Origin: Gammaproteobacteria bacterium
GTDB taxonomy: Bacteria; Pseudomonadota; Gammaproteobacteria; JAADHS01
DNA length: 32,489 bases
NCBI GenBank assembly: GCA_013151745.1
Contig: JAADHS010000186.1
Location: 1-32,489, forward strand
Direction of reading: 5' to 3'
Below are positions 8,738 through 17,259 of the stretch, in pieces. The position numbers were made by a program, and so were the translations under genes. The notes under the pieces are model-generated. The model was not told where the DNA came from, ran no database searches, and saw nothing but the letters and a program-made list of their open reading frames with translations. Each line of letters opens with the position of its first letter. Position 1 is the first letter of the stretch.

Positions 8738-10024
8738 ATGAGTATTGAACATCTTCATGCTGTACCCCATTTAACAACGGTACTCAATGGACCATTACTC
8801 AAACTTGAACGCCATTTTCTGGATCGTCAAGCGCACATTGAATCCTGGCTACGCAGTCAATGGCTGCAAACACCCGCCCCTTTTTATGCTTCCGTTGACT
8901 TGCGCAATGCCGGCTTTAAACTGGCTCCAGTCGATACTAACCTCTTCCCTGCCGGATTCAATAATTTAAACCCGGCTTTTTACCCGCTTTGTTTTCATGC
9001 GGTGCAATCGGCAATTGAGCGGATCTGTCCCGATGCGCAACGAATTTTGCTTATCCCTGAAAATCATACTCGCAATGCTTTTTATATGGAAAGCTTGAGC
9101 AGACTCACTGAAATCCTGAGCAAAGCGGGGCTAGAAGTTCGTATTGGCACATTGGCTGAATCTCCTTCTGAACTTGAATTCGCCTCTGGCCATACCCTGA
9201 AAATAGAGCCACTCATCCGAACAGGCAATAAAGTCGGGGTTAAAAATTTCACGCCCTGCGCCATATTACTCAACAATGATCTTTCTTCGGGACGACCAGA
9301 GATACTTGAAAATCTCGATCAAATCGTCACCCCACCGCTCGCCCTGGGCTGGGCACAACGACTGAAATCCCAACATTTTAGTTGTTATCAAGAGGTGGCT
9401 TCGGAATTTTCACATATTGCCGATATTGATCCCTGGCTCATCAACCCGTTATTTCGCCATTGCGGCGAAATTGATTTTATGAAACGTAATGGCGGCGAAT
9501 GCTTGCAAAGTAACGTGGGGAAATTACTTTATGATATCCAAAGCAAATATGACGAATATAGCGTCGATAAAAAACCTTTTGTTATTATCAAAGCAGATTC
9601 TGGAACCTATGGAATGAGCGTGATGACGGTACATGATCCTGATGAAATCATGGCGCTTAATCGCAAGCAACGCACGCGCATGGCCGCAAGCAAGGGGGGG
9701 CAAGCCGTCTCAAAGGTCATTATGCAAGAAGGGGTTTATACCTTCGAAACCTGGGGCGATGATCAAGCTGTAGCCGAGCCGGTTGTCTATATGATGGATC
9801 ATTTTGTGGTGGGTGGTTTTTATCGTGTCCATACCGATAGAGGGATTAATGAAAACCTGAACGCGCCGGGTATGCAGTTTGAACCTCTGGCCTTTGCGGA
9901 ATCCTGTAGTAACCCGGATAACAAAAAAGCACCTGATGCCAACCCCAATCGCTTCTATGCCTACGGTGTCATCGCACGACTGGCCTTGCTTGCTGCCGCC
10001 AGAGAAATAAAACAAGCCGGATGA
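8738..10024 (+). CDS. gshA: Glutamate-cysteine ligase, proteobacterial GshA type
   Basis: It catalyses the first, ATP-dependent step of glutathione synthesis, joining L-cysteine to the gamma-carboxyl of L-glutamate in the cytosol. The 428-residue product resembles the short GshA family (about 430 residues) found in Acidithiobacillus and many other proteobacteria, not the E. coli GshA fold-family of about 518 residues. Recognisable stretches include YASVDLRNAGFKLAPVDTN and LFPAGFNNL near 50-75, PENHTRN near 107, KADSGTYGMSVMTV near 285-300 and a downstream EPVVYMMD..VVGGFYRVH stretch, which look like ATP-grasp nucleotide and metal binding segments. A weak AGGAA lies upstream of the ATG. The stop overlaps the gshB start by 4 bp (ATGA), so the two steps of the pathway are translationally coupled. 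Confidence 0.92.
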   Translation: MSIEHLHAVPHLTTVLNGPLLKLERHFLDRQAHIESWLRSQWLQTPAPFYASVDLRNAGFKLAPVDTNLFPAGFNNLNPAFYPLCFHAVQSAIERICPDAQRILLIPENHTRNAFYMESLSRLTEILSKAGLEVRIGTLAESPSELEFASGHTLKIEPLIRTGNKVGVKNFTPCAILLNNDLSSGRPEILENLDQIVTPPLALGWAQRLKSQHFSCYQEVASEFSHIADIDPWLINPLFRHCGEIDFMKRNGGECLQSNVGKLLYDIQSKYDEYSVDKKPFVIIKADSGTYGMSVMTVHDPDEIMALNRKQRTRMAASKGGQAVSKVIMQEGVYTFETWGDDQAVAEPVVYMMDHFVVGGFYRVHTDRGINENLNAPGMQFEPLAFAESCSNPDNKKAPDANPNRFYAYGVIARLALLAAAREIKQAG

Positions 10025-10968
10025 AACCTAAACTCGGCGTCGTTATGGATTCTATTGAGTCCATTAATCCCTCTAAAGACTCCACTTTTGCAATGTTGCT
10101 GGAAGCTCAAAAACGCAACTGGCAAATCTATTACATGGAGCAAAGTGATTTATTTATGCGGGATGGCCGTGCTTGTTCCACCATGAAACGCTTAGCCGTT
10201 CATGATAACAAGTCAAACTGGTTTGAATACCAAAGCGCTGCACAAGCGTCCCCCCTCTCGTCTCTCGATGTGATCTTAATGCGTAAAGACCCACCCTTTG
10301 ATATGGAGTACATCTATTCTACTTATCTTCTTGAAAAAGCCGAAGCCGAAGGGGTACTGGTGGTTAATAAACCTCAGAGCCTGCGTGATGCTAATGAAAA
10401 GTTGTACACTTCATGGTTTCCACAATGCTGTCCACCCAGCCTGATCAGCCGTAATAGCGCACAACATCGTGCTTTTCTCCAGGAACACAAAGACATTATA
10501 CTCAAACCCCTGGATGGCATGGGCGGAGCATCGATCTTTAGACTCCATCAAGACGATTATAATATCAGTGTCGTGCTTGAAACCTTAACGGCACACGAAA
10601 CACGCTACATCATGGCGCAGCGCTATATCCCTGAAATCAGCCAAGGCGACAAACGCATTCTGGTCATCAATGGAGAACCCGTGCCTTATGCCCTGGCTCG
10701 CATTCCTGCTAAAGGCGAAACACGAGGAAACCTGGCGGCAGGCGGTCGCGGTGAAAGCCGGCCTCTTTCAGAGCGAGATTATTGGATTTGTGCGCAAGTC
10801 AAAGACACATTAATTAATAAAGGGCTGCTTTTTGTGGGTCTGGATGTGATTGGTGATTATCTTACTGAAATTAATGTCACCAGCCCAACCTGCATTCGTG
10901 AACTGGACACAAACCACTCGCTGAACATTGCCGGTTTGCTGATGGATGCCATTGAAAGTCAGTTATAA
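10021..10968 (+). CDS. gshB: Glutathione synthetase
   Basis: It catalyses the second step: ATP-dependent addition of glycine to gamma-glutamylcysteine. At 315 residues it has the normal bacterial GshB length (about 315) and is complete. The N-terminal domain begins LGVVMDSIESINPSKDSTFAM; RKDPPFDMEYIYSTYLLE is the substrate-domain signature around 95-112. The ATP-grasp part shows ILKPLDGMGGASIF (160-173), an acidic RYIPEISQGDKRILVINGEP segment, and the glycine-rich RGNLAAGGRGE loop near 240, ending with DVIGDYLTEINVTSPT, whose acidic residue and Asn bind Mg2+. It follows gshA directly with a 4-bp overlap. After the stop there is only a weak TTTAG/CTAAA stem followed by TTTT near 10984-11008, too poor to call a terminator with confidence. 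Confidence 0.97.
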   Translation: MKPKLGVVMDSIESINPSKDSTFAMLLEAQKRNWQIYYMEQSDLFMRDGRACSTMKRLAVHDNKSNWFEYQSAAQASPLSSLDVILMRKDPPFDMEYIYSTYLLEKAEAEGVLVVNKPQSLRDANEKLYTSWFPQCCPPSLISRNSAQHRAFLQEHKDIILKPLDGMGGASIFRLHQDDYNISVVLETLTAHETRYIMAQRYIPEISQGDKRILVINGEPVPYALARIPAKGETRGNLAAGGRGESRPLSERDYWICAQVKDTLINKGLLFVGLDVIGDYLTEINVTSPTCIRELDTNHSLNIAGLLMDAIESQL

Positions 10969-11012
10969 AAACCAACCTTTTCATTTAGCCTAAGGGATCC
11001 TAAATTTTCATT

Positions 11013-11034
11013 CAACTGCGTTTTTTAGGTTTAA
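11013..11034 (+). repeat. Solitary copy of the MITE end sequence
   Basis: CAACTGCGTTTTTTAGGTTT at 11013-11032, followed by AA, matches both ends of the element at 6105-6295 with only two or three differences. No partner in the opposite orientation was found in the next 200 bases on either side. The end overlaps the stop codon (11031-11033) of the squalene-synthase-like gene, so it may mark an old, partly deleted insertion. Confidence 0.6.
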
Positions 11035-12068
11035 GGGTCGATGATGGCTTGCTCTATCTGTTGCCTTAAATCAGCAATCCAGATTTTTATTAAACGATTT
11101 GAGACAACACAAAAAATGGATAGAATCATCATACGATAGACCCAGGGTCGAGTGACTTTTATGCGCTGAGAAACATCCAGATAACAATTCAGACGTGCTA
11201 TTTTAGCCAGCGTCGCTAGGCCAATCAATAATGGCCACAAAGCCGCAAGACGTAAACGAAAGCAGTACCAGGGTATGGCTAAAATATATTGTTCACCTTC
11301 GCCATAATAAACTAAAGCCTTTTTTAACCACTTATGAATAATCGGCTTTACCGTATTACTCGTTTCTGCTTCAAGAAGGTGTTGTGGTGTCAATGCCACA
11401 GCACATAACTCATCAAGTGGTAAATAACAACGTCCTTCACACAAATCTTCAGGCAAGTCGCGTAGAATATTGGTCAATTGTAATGCTTTGCCATAACAAA
11501 CACCTTGTTCACTCATGGCGGCCACATCCCAATGGCTTAATGCCTTGTCATATCGGCTTATAATTTCTGTCCAGAATGCGCCCACACAACCCGCTACGCG
11601 ATAAATATAATCATCCAATTCAGAAGCATTTGCCAAAGCGATGGGATGAGCTTGAGGAAAGTTGTGAAAGCGCTGTATATCCAGCTCCATGCCACTGATT
11701 AATACACTGACCACTTTAACAATGGAATCTTTATCTTGAGCTCCCACTGAATGAAATTCAGACAACACAAGCGGAATACTTTCCAACAAGCGACGCTCAG
11801 CAGGATCCTTGACACCTTTAATGAGCGACGGGGTAACAACATCAGCCTGCCTCGACGGGTTTTCCAATGCATCGCGTAAAATGATTAGGGCCGCCAGGCG
11901 CTGCGCAGCAGAAATTTCTGTAGAATCAGCAATCGTATCTGCGGCTCTGGCCAGCAAGTAGGCTATGGCGATAGGCCGCCTCGCACCGGCGGGTAACACT
12001 CTGAGCGTTAAATAAAAACTACGAGAAACCGATTTGAGTTGTGCTAAAAAGGCGTGTTCGGTTCTCAC
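11031..12068 (-). CDS. Squalene/phytoene synthase family protein
   Basis: It belongs to the head-to-head prenyl synthase fold, which condenses two farnesyl or geranylgeranyl diphosphates into squalene or phytoene. Both Mg2+-diphosphate binding motifs are intact: DTIAD (44-48, in LLARAADTIADS) and DLPED (204-208, in LTNILRDLPEDLCEGRCYLP). SVSRSFYLTLRVLP near the N-terminus is the family start. At 345 residues it is longer than phytoene synthase or HpnD (about 280-300). The extra C-terminus has two hydrophobic stretches (about 272-290 and 308-325), a likely membrane anchor as in squalene synthases of the farnesyltransferase type. I favour squalene synthase feeding hopanoid or sterol synthesis, but no partner gene (shc, hpn) is nearby. 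Translation starts at a GTG. The stop lies within a copy of the MITE end, so the extreme C-terminus may have been altered by insertion. Confidence 0.87.
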   Translation of the reverse strand: MRTEHAFLAQLKSVSRSFYLTLRVLPAGARRPIAIAYLLARAADTIADSTEISAAQRLAALIILRDALENPSRQADVVTPSLIKGVKDPAERRLLESIPLVLSEFHSVGAQDKDSIVKVVSVLISGMELDIQRFHNFPQAHPIALANASELDDYIYRVAGCVGAFWTEIISRYDKALSHWDVAAMSEQGVCYGKALQLTNILRDLPEDLCEGRCYLPLDELCAVALTPQHLLEAETSNTVKPIIHKWLKKALVYYGEGEQYILAIPWYCFRLRLAALWPLLIGLATLAKIARLNCYLDVSQRIKVTRPWVYRMMILSIFCVVSNRLIKIWIADLRQQIEQAIIDP

Positions 12069-12098
12069 TCAGGATCATCTGCCATATTTTTTGATCTT

Positions 12099-13577
12099 TC
12101 AGGATGAACAACTAATGCAAATTTCTCCCGCCCAAGCGGGCGGTTTTTGTGCATAATGAGCGTACGATGGCTGCTCGTCGAAAGGTCGGCGTAACAAGGT
12201 CAACAATCGCTCTACCTCACTAAAATCATTTTCATTTTCAGCTAGTTTTATTGCTGATTCTGCCATATGATTCCGCAAGATATATTTTGCATTCACGGTT
12301 TTCATACGAGCATGCCTGTCGGTATCATTACTCTTCTCTTGAAATAAACGGACGCGATACCGGGCTAACCAATCTGACACGCCCCGTGAATTTGAAAATT
12401 GTTCGGCTAAAGCATTTTGCGACGACTCTTGCTCAACGTACAACGCACTCAGTTGACGAAAAAATAAGGTATAGTCAACCTGCCCTTCCATCAATGCTAA
12501 TAAAGATGCCATTAATTCGGAATCTCCTTTTTCTTGCTCAAACAAGCCAAGTTTGTCTCGCGAAATATTAAGATAGGCTGTTTGATATAATGTTTGATAG
12601 TGAGCAAGCTCAGCCTTGGCAAACTCTGCTGCACGCTCAGGATCATCATCAAACAAGGGCAACATGGCCTGTGCTAAGCAGCTGAGATTAAACAAACCTA
12701 TTTGTGGTTGCTGTGAAAAAGCATAACGCCCGGAAGTGTCAGAATGATTGCAAATATAATTTGCTTCATAGGTATCGAGGAAAGCGAAGGGGCCATAATC
12801 CAAAGTTAAGCCAATAATTGACATATTGTCCGTATTCAACACTCCGTGAGCAAAGCCCACGCCTTGCCACTGCGCAATCAATTTAGCCGTTTTTTTTAAC
12901 ACCATGACAAATAGCTTTTGATAAACGTCAGTCTGCCCTTCTAAATCGGGATAGTGTTCGCGAATTACGTAGTCAGCCAAAAGCTGTAAATAATCAAACT
13001 TTTGCGCATAATAAAAATACTCTAAACTACCAAAGCGCACATGACTCTGCGCAACACGCAACATCATCGCGCCCGGTTCAAATGTTTCACGATAAACTGT
13101 TTGTTTGCTGGAGATCAAAGCCAAAGCACGGGTCGTGGGAATCCCCAAACCATGCATAGCTTCACTACAAAGGTATTCCCTGATACAGGAGCGCAAAACG
13201 GCACGACCATCCCCTTGGCGTGAGTAACGGGTGATGCCACTGCCCTTGATTTGAAGATCCCACAACTGCTGCTGTTCATCCCTGATTTGCCCTAATAAAA
13301 CAGCACGACCATCACCAAGGCGCGGTACATAGGTACCAAATTGATGTCCGGCATAACACATGGCTAAGGGCTCACTGCCAGACCAGGCTTCAACACCCGT
13401 GACATAGAGAATGAATTGTTGCACATTAAAGTCAGCTTGTGTGAAACCCAGCAATGACTGAACATCAGGATTCAAACTGGCAAACTCAGCCCCTTCCAGA
13501 GGCTCAGGTGAAACCTTGTGATAAAATTCTGCGGGTAAACGAGCGTATTGATTATCAAATTTTAGCTGGCTGAACAT
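12099..13577 (-). CDS. selO: SelO protein adenylyltransferase (YdiU/UPF0061)
   Basis: SelO is a pseudokinase-fold enzyme that transfers AMP from ATP to Ser, Thr or Tyr of target proteins and is linked to redox stress in E. coli. At 492 residues it is close to the E. coli length (478). Family blocks are intact: GTYVPRLGDGRA, then LQIKGSGITRYSRQGDGRA with the ATP-contacting lysine K111, SEAMHGLGIPTTRAL, and the active-site block HGVLNTDN with D250 and N251 and the later metal aspartate D260 (LTLDYGPF). C276 (NYICNHSD) and the cysteine of the terminal SCSS (C490) correspond to the disulfide pair of E. coli SelO; an extra cysteine at 487 is present. It is 30 bp upstream of the squalene-synthase-like gene on the same strand, so the two may be cotranscribed, with no obvious functional link. 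Confidence 0.95.
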   Translation of the reverse strand: MFSQLKFDNQYARLPAEFYHKVSPEPLEGAEFASLNPDVQSLLGFTQADFNVQQFILYVTGVEAWSGSEPLAMCYAGHQFGTYVPRLGDGRAVLLGQIRDEQQQLWDLQIKGSGITRYSRQGDGRAVLRSCIREYLCSEAMHGLGIPTTRALALISSKQTVYRETFEPGAMMLRVAQSHVRFGSLEYFYYAQKFDYLQLLADYVIREHYPDLEGQTDVYQKLFVMVLKKTAKLIAQWQGVGFAHGVLNTDNMSIIGLTLDYGPFAFLDTYEANYICNHSDTSGRYAFSQQPQIGLFNLSCLAQAMLPLFDDDPERAAEFAKAELAHYQTLYQTAYLNISRDKLGLFEQEKGDSELMASLLALMEGQVDYTLFFRQLSALYVEQESSQNALAEQFSNSRGVSDWLARYRVRLFQEKSNDTDRHARMKTVNAKYILRNHMAESAIKLAENENDFSEVERLLTLLRRPFDEQPSYAHYAQKPPAWAGEICISCSS

Positions 13578-13726
13578 GGCAACTCAGGAACCGTCACATT
13601 GATAAAAAGATCATATTGCAATAAACAGGGAGGAGGCTACCCAAAAGTTGCAATAACAAACCTGATTAAGTCGAGAGGTTTTTTTGTGCAATTAAGTCTG
13701 CTATCGAGCGGCCTCCTGACACGCCG

Positions 13727-15127
13727 CTACCCAACAGAAGAAGATTCTACAGGGCTATTTTTAGGCACCTTGAAAGCACCAGGGTCAACCTCATGACGAT
13801 GTAATAATTTATAGAACTCGGTGCGATTTCGTTTGGCTAATCTGGCAGCTTGACTCACATTGCCCGCTGTAATTTTCAAAATCTTCAAAATATAATCTTT
13901 TTCAAAACGAGCTTTTGCATCTTTCAACGAAGGTAAATCCATCGGTACCTCTCGTAGCGCACCTTTAACCAAGCTTGCAGGAATCACCTGCGTTGTACAT
14001 AAAGTAAATGCTTGCTCCACAATATTGCGCAATTGCCGTACATTCCCCGGTAAGGGAGCAAGCAACAACAATTCAAGAGCAGCAGGTGAAAAATTCTTCA
14101 AGGCTTTATCGTATCTATCAGACAATTCACTTAAAAACTTATTCACGATTAAGGATATATCTTCCCGTCGCTCTGATAACGGAGGAATTTCCAACGACAC
14201 AACGTTTAATCGATAATACAAATCTTCTCGGAATTGCCCTAAACGTATTTCTTCATTAATATCCCGGTGTGTCGCCGAAATCAGGCGAATATCAACGGAT
14301 ATGTCTTGAGTAGAACCTAATACACGAATGACCCGCTCCTGAATCACTCTTAATAGCTTCGCTTGTAAAGAAACGGGCATATCTCCAATTTCATCAAGAA
14401 AAAGTGTGCCTCCATTTGCTTCTTGTATTAACCCCTTGTGGTTTCTTGTCGCTCCAGTGAAAGCACCTTTATTATAACCAAATAACTCCGACTCTAAAAG
14501 TTGCTCCGGGATAGCCGCACAATTAATTGTGACAAAGGTCTTGTCTTTTCTGGGGCTCGCACGGTGTATTGCCTGAGCAAAAAGTTCTTTACCTGTGCCG
14601 CTATCGCCTCTAATAAAAACACTGGCATCGCTTTGCGCAACTAACCAAGCCTGCTGGATTAAATCTTCCATTAACGAGCTTCGTGTAATGATCTCTTTAC
14701 GCCACTCATCATCGACATTAATTGATGACGAGACTTCGGGCATATTACCCATTCCCACCAACCCCACTGCTTTTTCTACCTGGGACAAAAGATCCTTGCT
14801 ATCAAAAGGTTTAGTTAAAAATCCAAAAACACCTTTGTGCGTAGCACTGATCGCATCAGGTATAGAGCCGTGCGCCGTAAGAATAATGACGGGCAATGAA
14901 GGGTTGTCTCTTTGAATCACTTCTAATAGCTCTATGCCATTCATCCCACCCATTCGCAAGTCTGTAATAACCAGGTGAGGACGTGAGATCGTTAATTGGT
15001 CTATTGCCTTTTCCGCACTATCTACTGCGGTGACATCATAATTTGCCGTTTTAAGTCGTAATGAAAGTAGTTGTAGCAGATCTTTATCATCATCGACAAT
15101 TAATATTGTTGCTCGATTCGTTATCAT
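13727..15127 (-). CDS. glrR: Sigma-54-dependent response regulator GlrR/QseF
   Basis: The 466-residue NtrC-type regulator has a receiver domain (acidic DDD at 12-14, phospho-acceptor D56, T84, K106), an AAA+ domain (Walker A GDSGTGK 174-180, sigma-54 contact loop GAFTGA 221-226, Walker B GGTLFLDEIGDM 239-250), and a Fis-type helix-turn-helix at about 425-455 (AGNVSQAARLAKRNRTEFYKLL). Once phosphorylated by the kinase encoded two genes upstream it should activate sigma-54 promoters; in Enterobacteria the homologue activates glmY and envelope-stress genes. The gene overlaps qseG by 4 bp, matching the E. coli order glrK-qseG-glrR. The C-terminal tail after the HTH (residues 456-466) is short and Ser/Val rich. 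The product's target promoters are not in this window as far as I can see. Confidence 0.93.
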   Translation of the reverse strand: MITNRATILIVDDDKDLLQLLSLRLKTANYDVTAVDSAEKAIDQLTISRPHLVITDLRMGGMNGIELLEVIQRDNPSLPVIILTAHGSIPDAISATHKGVFGFLTKPFDSKDLLSQVEKAVGLVGMGNMPEVSSSINVDDEWRKEIITRSSLMEDLIQQAWLVAQSDASVFIRGDSGTGKELFAQAIHRASPRKDKTFVTINCAAIPEQLLESELFGYNKGAFTGATRNHKGLIQEANGGTLFLDEIGDMPVSLQAKLLRVIQERVIRVLGSTQDISVDIRLISATHRDINEEIRLGQFREDLYYRLNVVSLEIPPLSERREDISLIVNKFLSELSDRYDKALKNFSPAALELLLLAPLPGNVRQLRNIVEQAFTLCTTQVIPASLVKGALREVPMDLPSLKDAKARFEKDYILKILKITAGNVSQAARLAKRNRTEFYKLLHRHEVDPGAFKVPKNSPVESSSVG

Positions 15128-15756
15128 GGTGTAACGGTTCCTTCATCCATATCTCGTTGAATTATACTCGTTTCTATCGACTTAAGCAGTGTCAACTGGC
15201 GCTTGATTTTTTCTCTTTCCACTTCGCTCTCAGACAGTTTATCTTTTAATTTCTGGTTTTTCTTTTCCAGTTCATTGTGCTTGGAACCCAAAGAATGAAT
15301 TTTTTGGTTCAGTCGCTTATTTTCTTGTAACCAACGACTATACTGTTTTCCCAAGAAAGCCAGAAAATGCTCTGACTGACTACGCTCGGACGAGTCGCCC
15401 TTTAAATTTCCGTCTCTTATTAGAGACAGAACTTGCTCTACTGACTTTGTACTTTTATCACTATAAGCCTGCAATAAAATCAACTTATATCGATTTAACA
15501 TACTCGGCTGATTCGTAAAATCATCCTTCACTTCAACTAATAACAGCCCTAACTGCTTATCGCTAAGCCCTTCATATATCTTGGTAAATTGACTTATTTC
15601 TTGCAATTCATAATATGCAGAATATTGAGTCTGGAACAAAACCTGGCGTCCTGTGTTGCCCGCTCCCGATGTTCGTTCAAACGCAATACAGCCCGATAAC
15701 AAGAACATCAACCCAACCAGACCCAGCCTTGCTATATTATATCCAGCATAATTCAT
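15124..15756 (-). CDS. qseG: QseG-like outer-membrane lipoprotein
   Basis: The 210-residue protein has a lipoprotein signal ending in LLSGC, with the lipidated cysteine at residue 23. Ile at +2 gives no inner-membrane retention signal, so outer-membrane location is expected. The mature part is helical and ends in a heptad-rich coiled coil at about 135-195 (NKRLNQKIHSLGSKHNELEK onward). The position between glrK and glrR, with ATGA overlaps on both sides, identifies it as QseG/YfhG. In Enterobacteria QseG interacts with and activates the GlrK sensor kinase across the periplasm. Sequence conservation in this family is low, so the call rests mostly on gene order, length, the lipobox and the coiled coil. 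Confidence 0.83.
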   Translation of the reverse strand: MNYAGYNIARLGLVGLMFLLSGCIAFERTSGAGNTGRQVLFQTQYSAYYELQEISQFTKIYEGLSDKQLGLLLVEVKDDFTNQPSMLNRYKLILLQAYSDKSTKSVEQVLSLIRDGNLKGDSSERSQSEHFLAFLGKQYSRWLQENKRLNQKIHSLGSKHNELEKKNQKLKDKLSESEVEREKIKRQLTLLKSIETSIIQRDMDEGTVTP

Positions 15757-17213
15757 GCCATCACCATATTTAAATTCATCGGTAACGTCACTCTGAAGTG
15801 CGCACCAGAACTAGCATCTTGAACAACTTTGATGCTACCTCGATGTATATCAACCAGCTCACGGGCAATAGACAAACCTAAACCACTCCCTCTGATGTCA
15901 CCGTGAGGCATGACGCTCCCTCTATAAAACGATTCAAAAACCCGCTCTGTATCTTCTGGGGAAATACCTGGCCCGTAGTCTTTAACATCCAGCAAAAGCT
16001 CATTTTTACGCCTTCTTAACTGAATCAGTAGTGGACTCCTGTCAGGAGAATATTTAATCGCATTCGAAATTAAATTATCGATCACAATACGTAATTTTTC
16101 ACCATCACCGTTCAACTCAATAGGCGCACAATTCAGCCTGACTTGAATCCCCTTGGCTAATAAAGCCAAGTTGTGATCAGCCAAAACATTATTGACAATT
16201 TCACTCATGGAAACTAATGAAAAATTCAAGCTCGCTGTACCCGTTTCTAACATATTAAAACTCAGTAGATTTTCTATCATTTTTTGTAATAACAGCGTAT
16301 TTCTTTGTATCAGTTGAGCCACCTCGCGCTGCTGCGAATTCAGCTTGCCTAACAAATCTTCAGCAAGTAAGGCACTGCCTTCTTTTACGGCGGTTAATGG
16401 CGTTTTTAATTCATGCGAAACATGCCTGACAAAGCTGCCTTTTTTACGCTCCAAATCAGCTAATCTTTTCCGCAGCCAATTCAGTCGGGTACCAATGCGT
16501 TGTAAATCTTCAGGGCCGGTAACCACGATTTTTTGATCCAGCTCTCTTTCACCCAGTTGTCGTATGGCTTTATCAATTTGACGTACAGGTTTCGATAAAA
16601 TATTGGACAATAATACTGCAAAAGCCAGCGTTCCAGGCACCAAAGCAATGGCCTGCCACAGCAAGACTGTTTCTGCATTTTTTGTCATTTCCGCCAAAGC
16701 ATTAACTTGATCATTTATCCACGTCTGACTTTCTGACAAAATGGATTCTGCTAACAGGCTCAGCCCAGTATATTCCTCCTCAGGGTTAAATGCGCGCTCT
16801 GTAGAACGACTTGCACGAAGAAGGAACTCAAATAATATATTTTCTTTAGCAATTAATATTTCAATCTGACTCTTTAGAAATTCCGTGTCAATCAACCCCG
16901 AAAGCGTCTTTGCTGTTTGATGAAACTGCTCTCGCCTACTTTTGTAGCCACTCAACAAGCTCTTATCTTTTAAAATTTGATATTGTCTTGCATTTCTCTC
17001 TAACACGGTAATTTGATCTGTTAGTAAACGACTCACCGTAGCAACTTGTGCAGAACGATAGACTGTCGATTCACTTTTGACAAACATCTTGTCCAAATAA
17101 AAACCCATATGAACCAACGCCACGGCCAATGGTAACGTAATTAATGCAAACGCCATTAGCAGCAGCTTAAAAAATGACTTTGGATGATAATCAAAACGAA
17201 TTTTTTTGAACAT
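15753..17213 (-). CDS. glrK: Sensor histidine kinase GlrK/QseE
   Basis: The 486-residue inner-membrane kinase has TM1 at about 16-38, a helical periplasmic domain of about 145 residues, TM2 at 183-204, HAMP (205-258), HisKA with phospho-acceptor H267 in HVSHELKTPL, and HATPase_c with N384 (NLISNAIKYSP), DYGPGI (412-417) and GSGLGLSIA (442-450). All catalytic residues are present. It should phosphorylate GlrR on D56. A good Shine-Dalgarno sequence (GGAAGGG) precedes the ATG. Upstream lies a perfect 12-bp inverted repeat (17232-17259) within the probable leader. A TACAAT candidate -10 on this strand is at 17311-17316, without a convincing -35. I looked for a sigma-54 promoter (GG-N10-GC spacing), as known for the E. 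coli operon, and found none that I would defend. Confidence 0.93.
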   Translation of the reverse strand: MFKKIRFDYHPKSFFKLLLMAFALITLPLAVALVHMGFYLDKMFVKSESTVYRSAQVATVSRLLTDQITVLERNARQYQILKDKSLLSGYKSRREQFHQTAKTLSGLIDTEFLKSQIEILIAKENILFEFLLRASRSTERAFNPEEEYTGLSLLAESILSESQTWINDQVNALAEMTKNAETVLLWQAIALVPGTLAFAVLLSNILSKPVRQIDKAIRQLGERELDQKIVVTGPEDLQRIGTRLNWLRKRLADLERKKGSFVRHVSHELKTPLTAVKEGSALLAEDLLGKLNSQQREVAQLIQRNTLLLQKMIENLLSFNMLETGTASLNFSLVSMSEIVNNVLADHNLALLAKGIQVRLNCAPIELNGDGEKLRIVIDNLISNAIKYSPDRSPLLIQLRRRKNELLLDVKDYGPGISPEDTERVFESFYRGSVMPHGDIRGSGLGLSIARELVDIHRGSIKVVQDASSGAHFRVTLPMNLNMVMA

Positions 17214-17231
17214 TTTACACCCTTCCAGCTA

Positions 17232-17259
17232 ACAATTGTCTCTTTTTAGAGACAATTGT
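17232..17259 (-). promoter_or_regulatory. Perfect 12-bp inverted repeat in the glrK leader
   Basis: ACAATTGTCTCT (232-243 of the 17 kb block), loop TTTT, then its exact complement AGAGACAATTGT up to 17259. Each arm contains the self-palindromic octamer ACAATTGT; the octamer centres are 20 bp apart, i.e. about two helical turns. It ends 18 bp before the glrK ATG. It could be a paired operator for a dimeric regulator or an RNA hairpin in the leader. There is no U-tract, so it is not an intrinsic terminator. Confidence 0.6.

Noticed and set aside
12125-12150. GC-rich hairpin CCCGC-CCAA-GCGGG followed by TTTTT on the plus strand, resembling an intrinsic terminator
   Set aside because: It is inside the last codons of selO (PPAWAG, followed by the conserved ISCSS end), so the sequence is explained by coding. 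The nearest plus-strand gene ends over 1 kb upstream.
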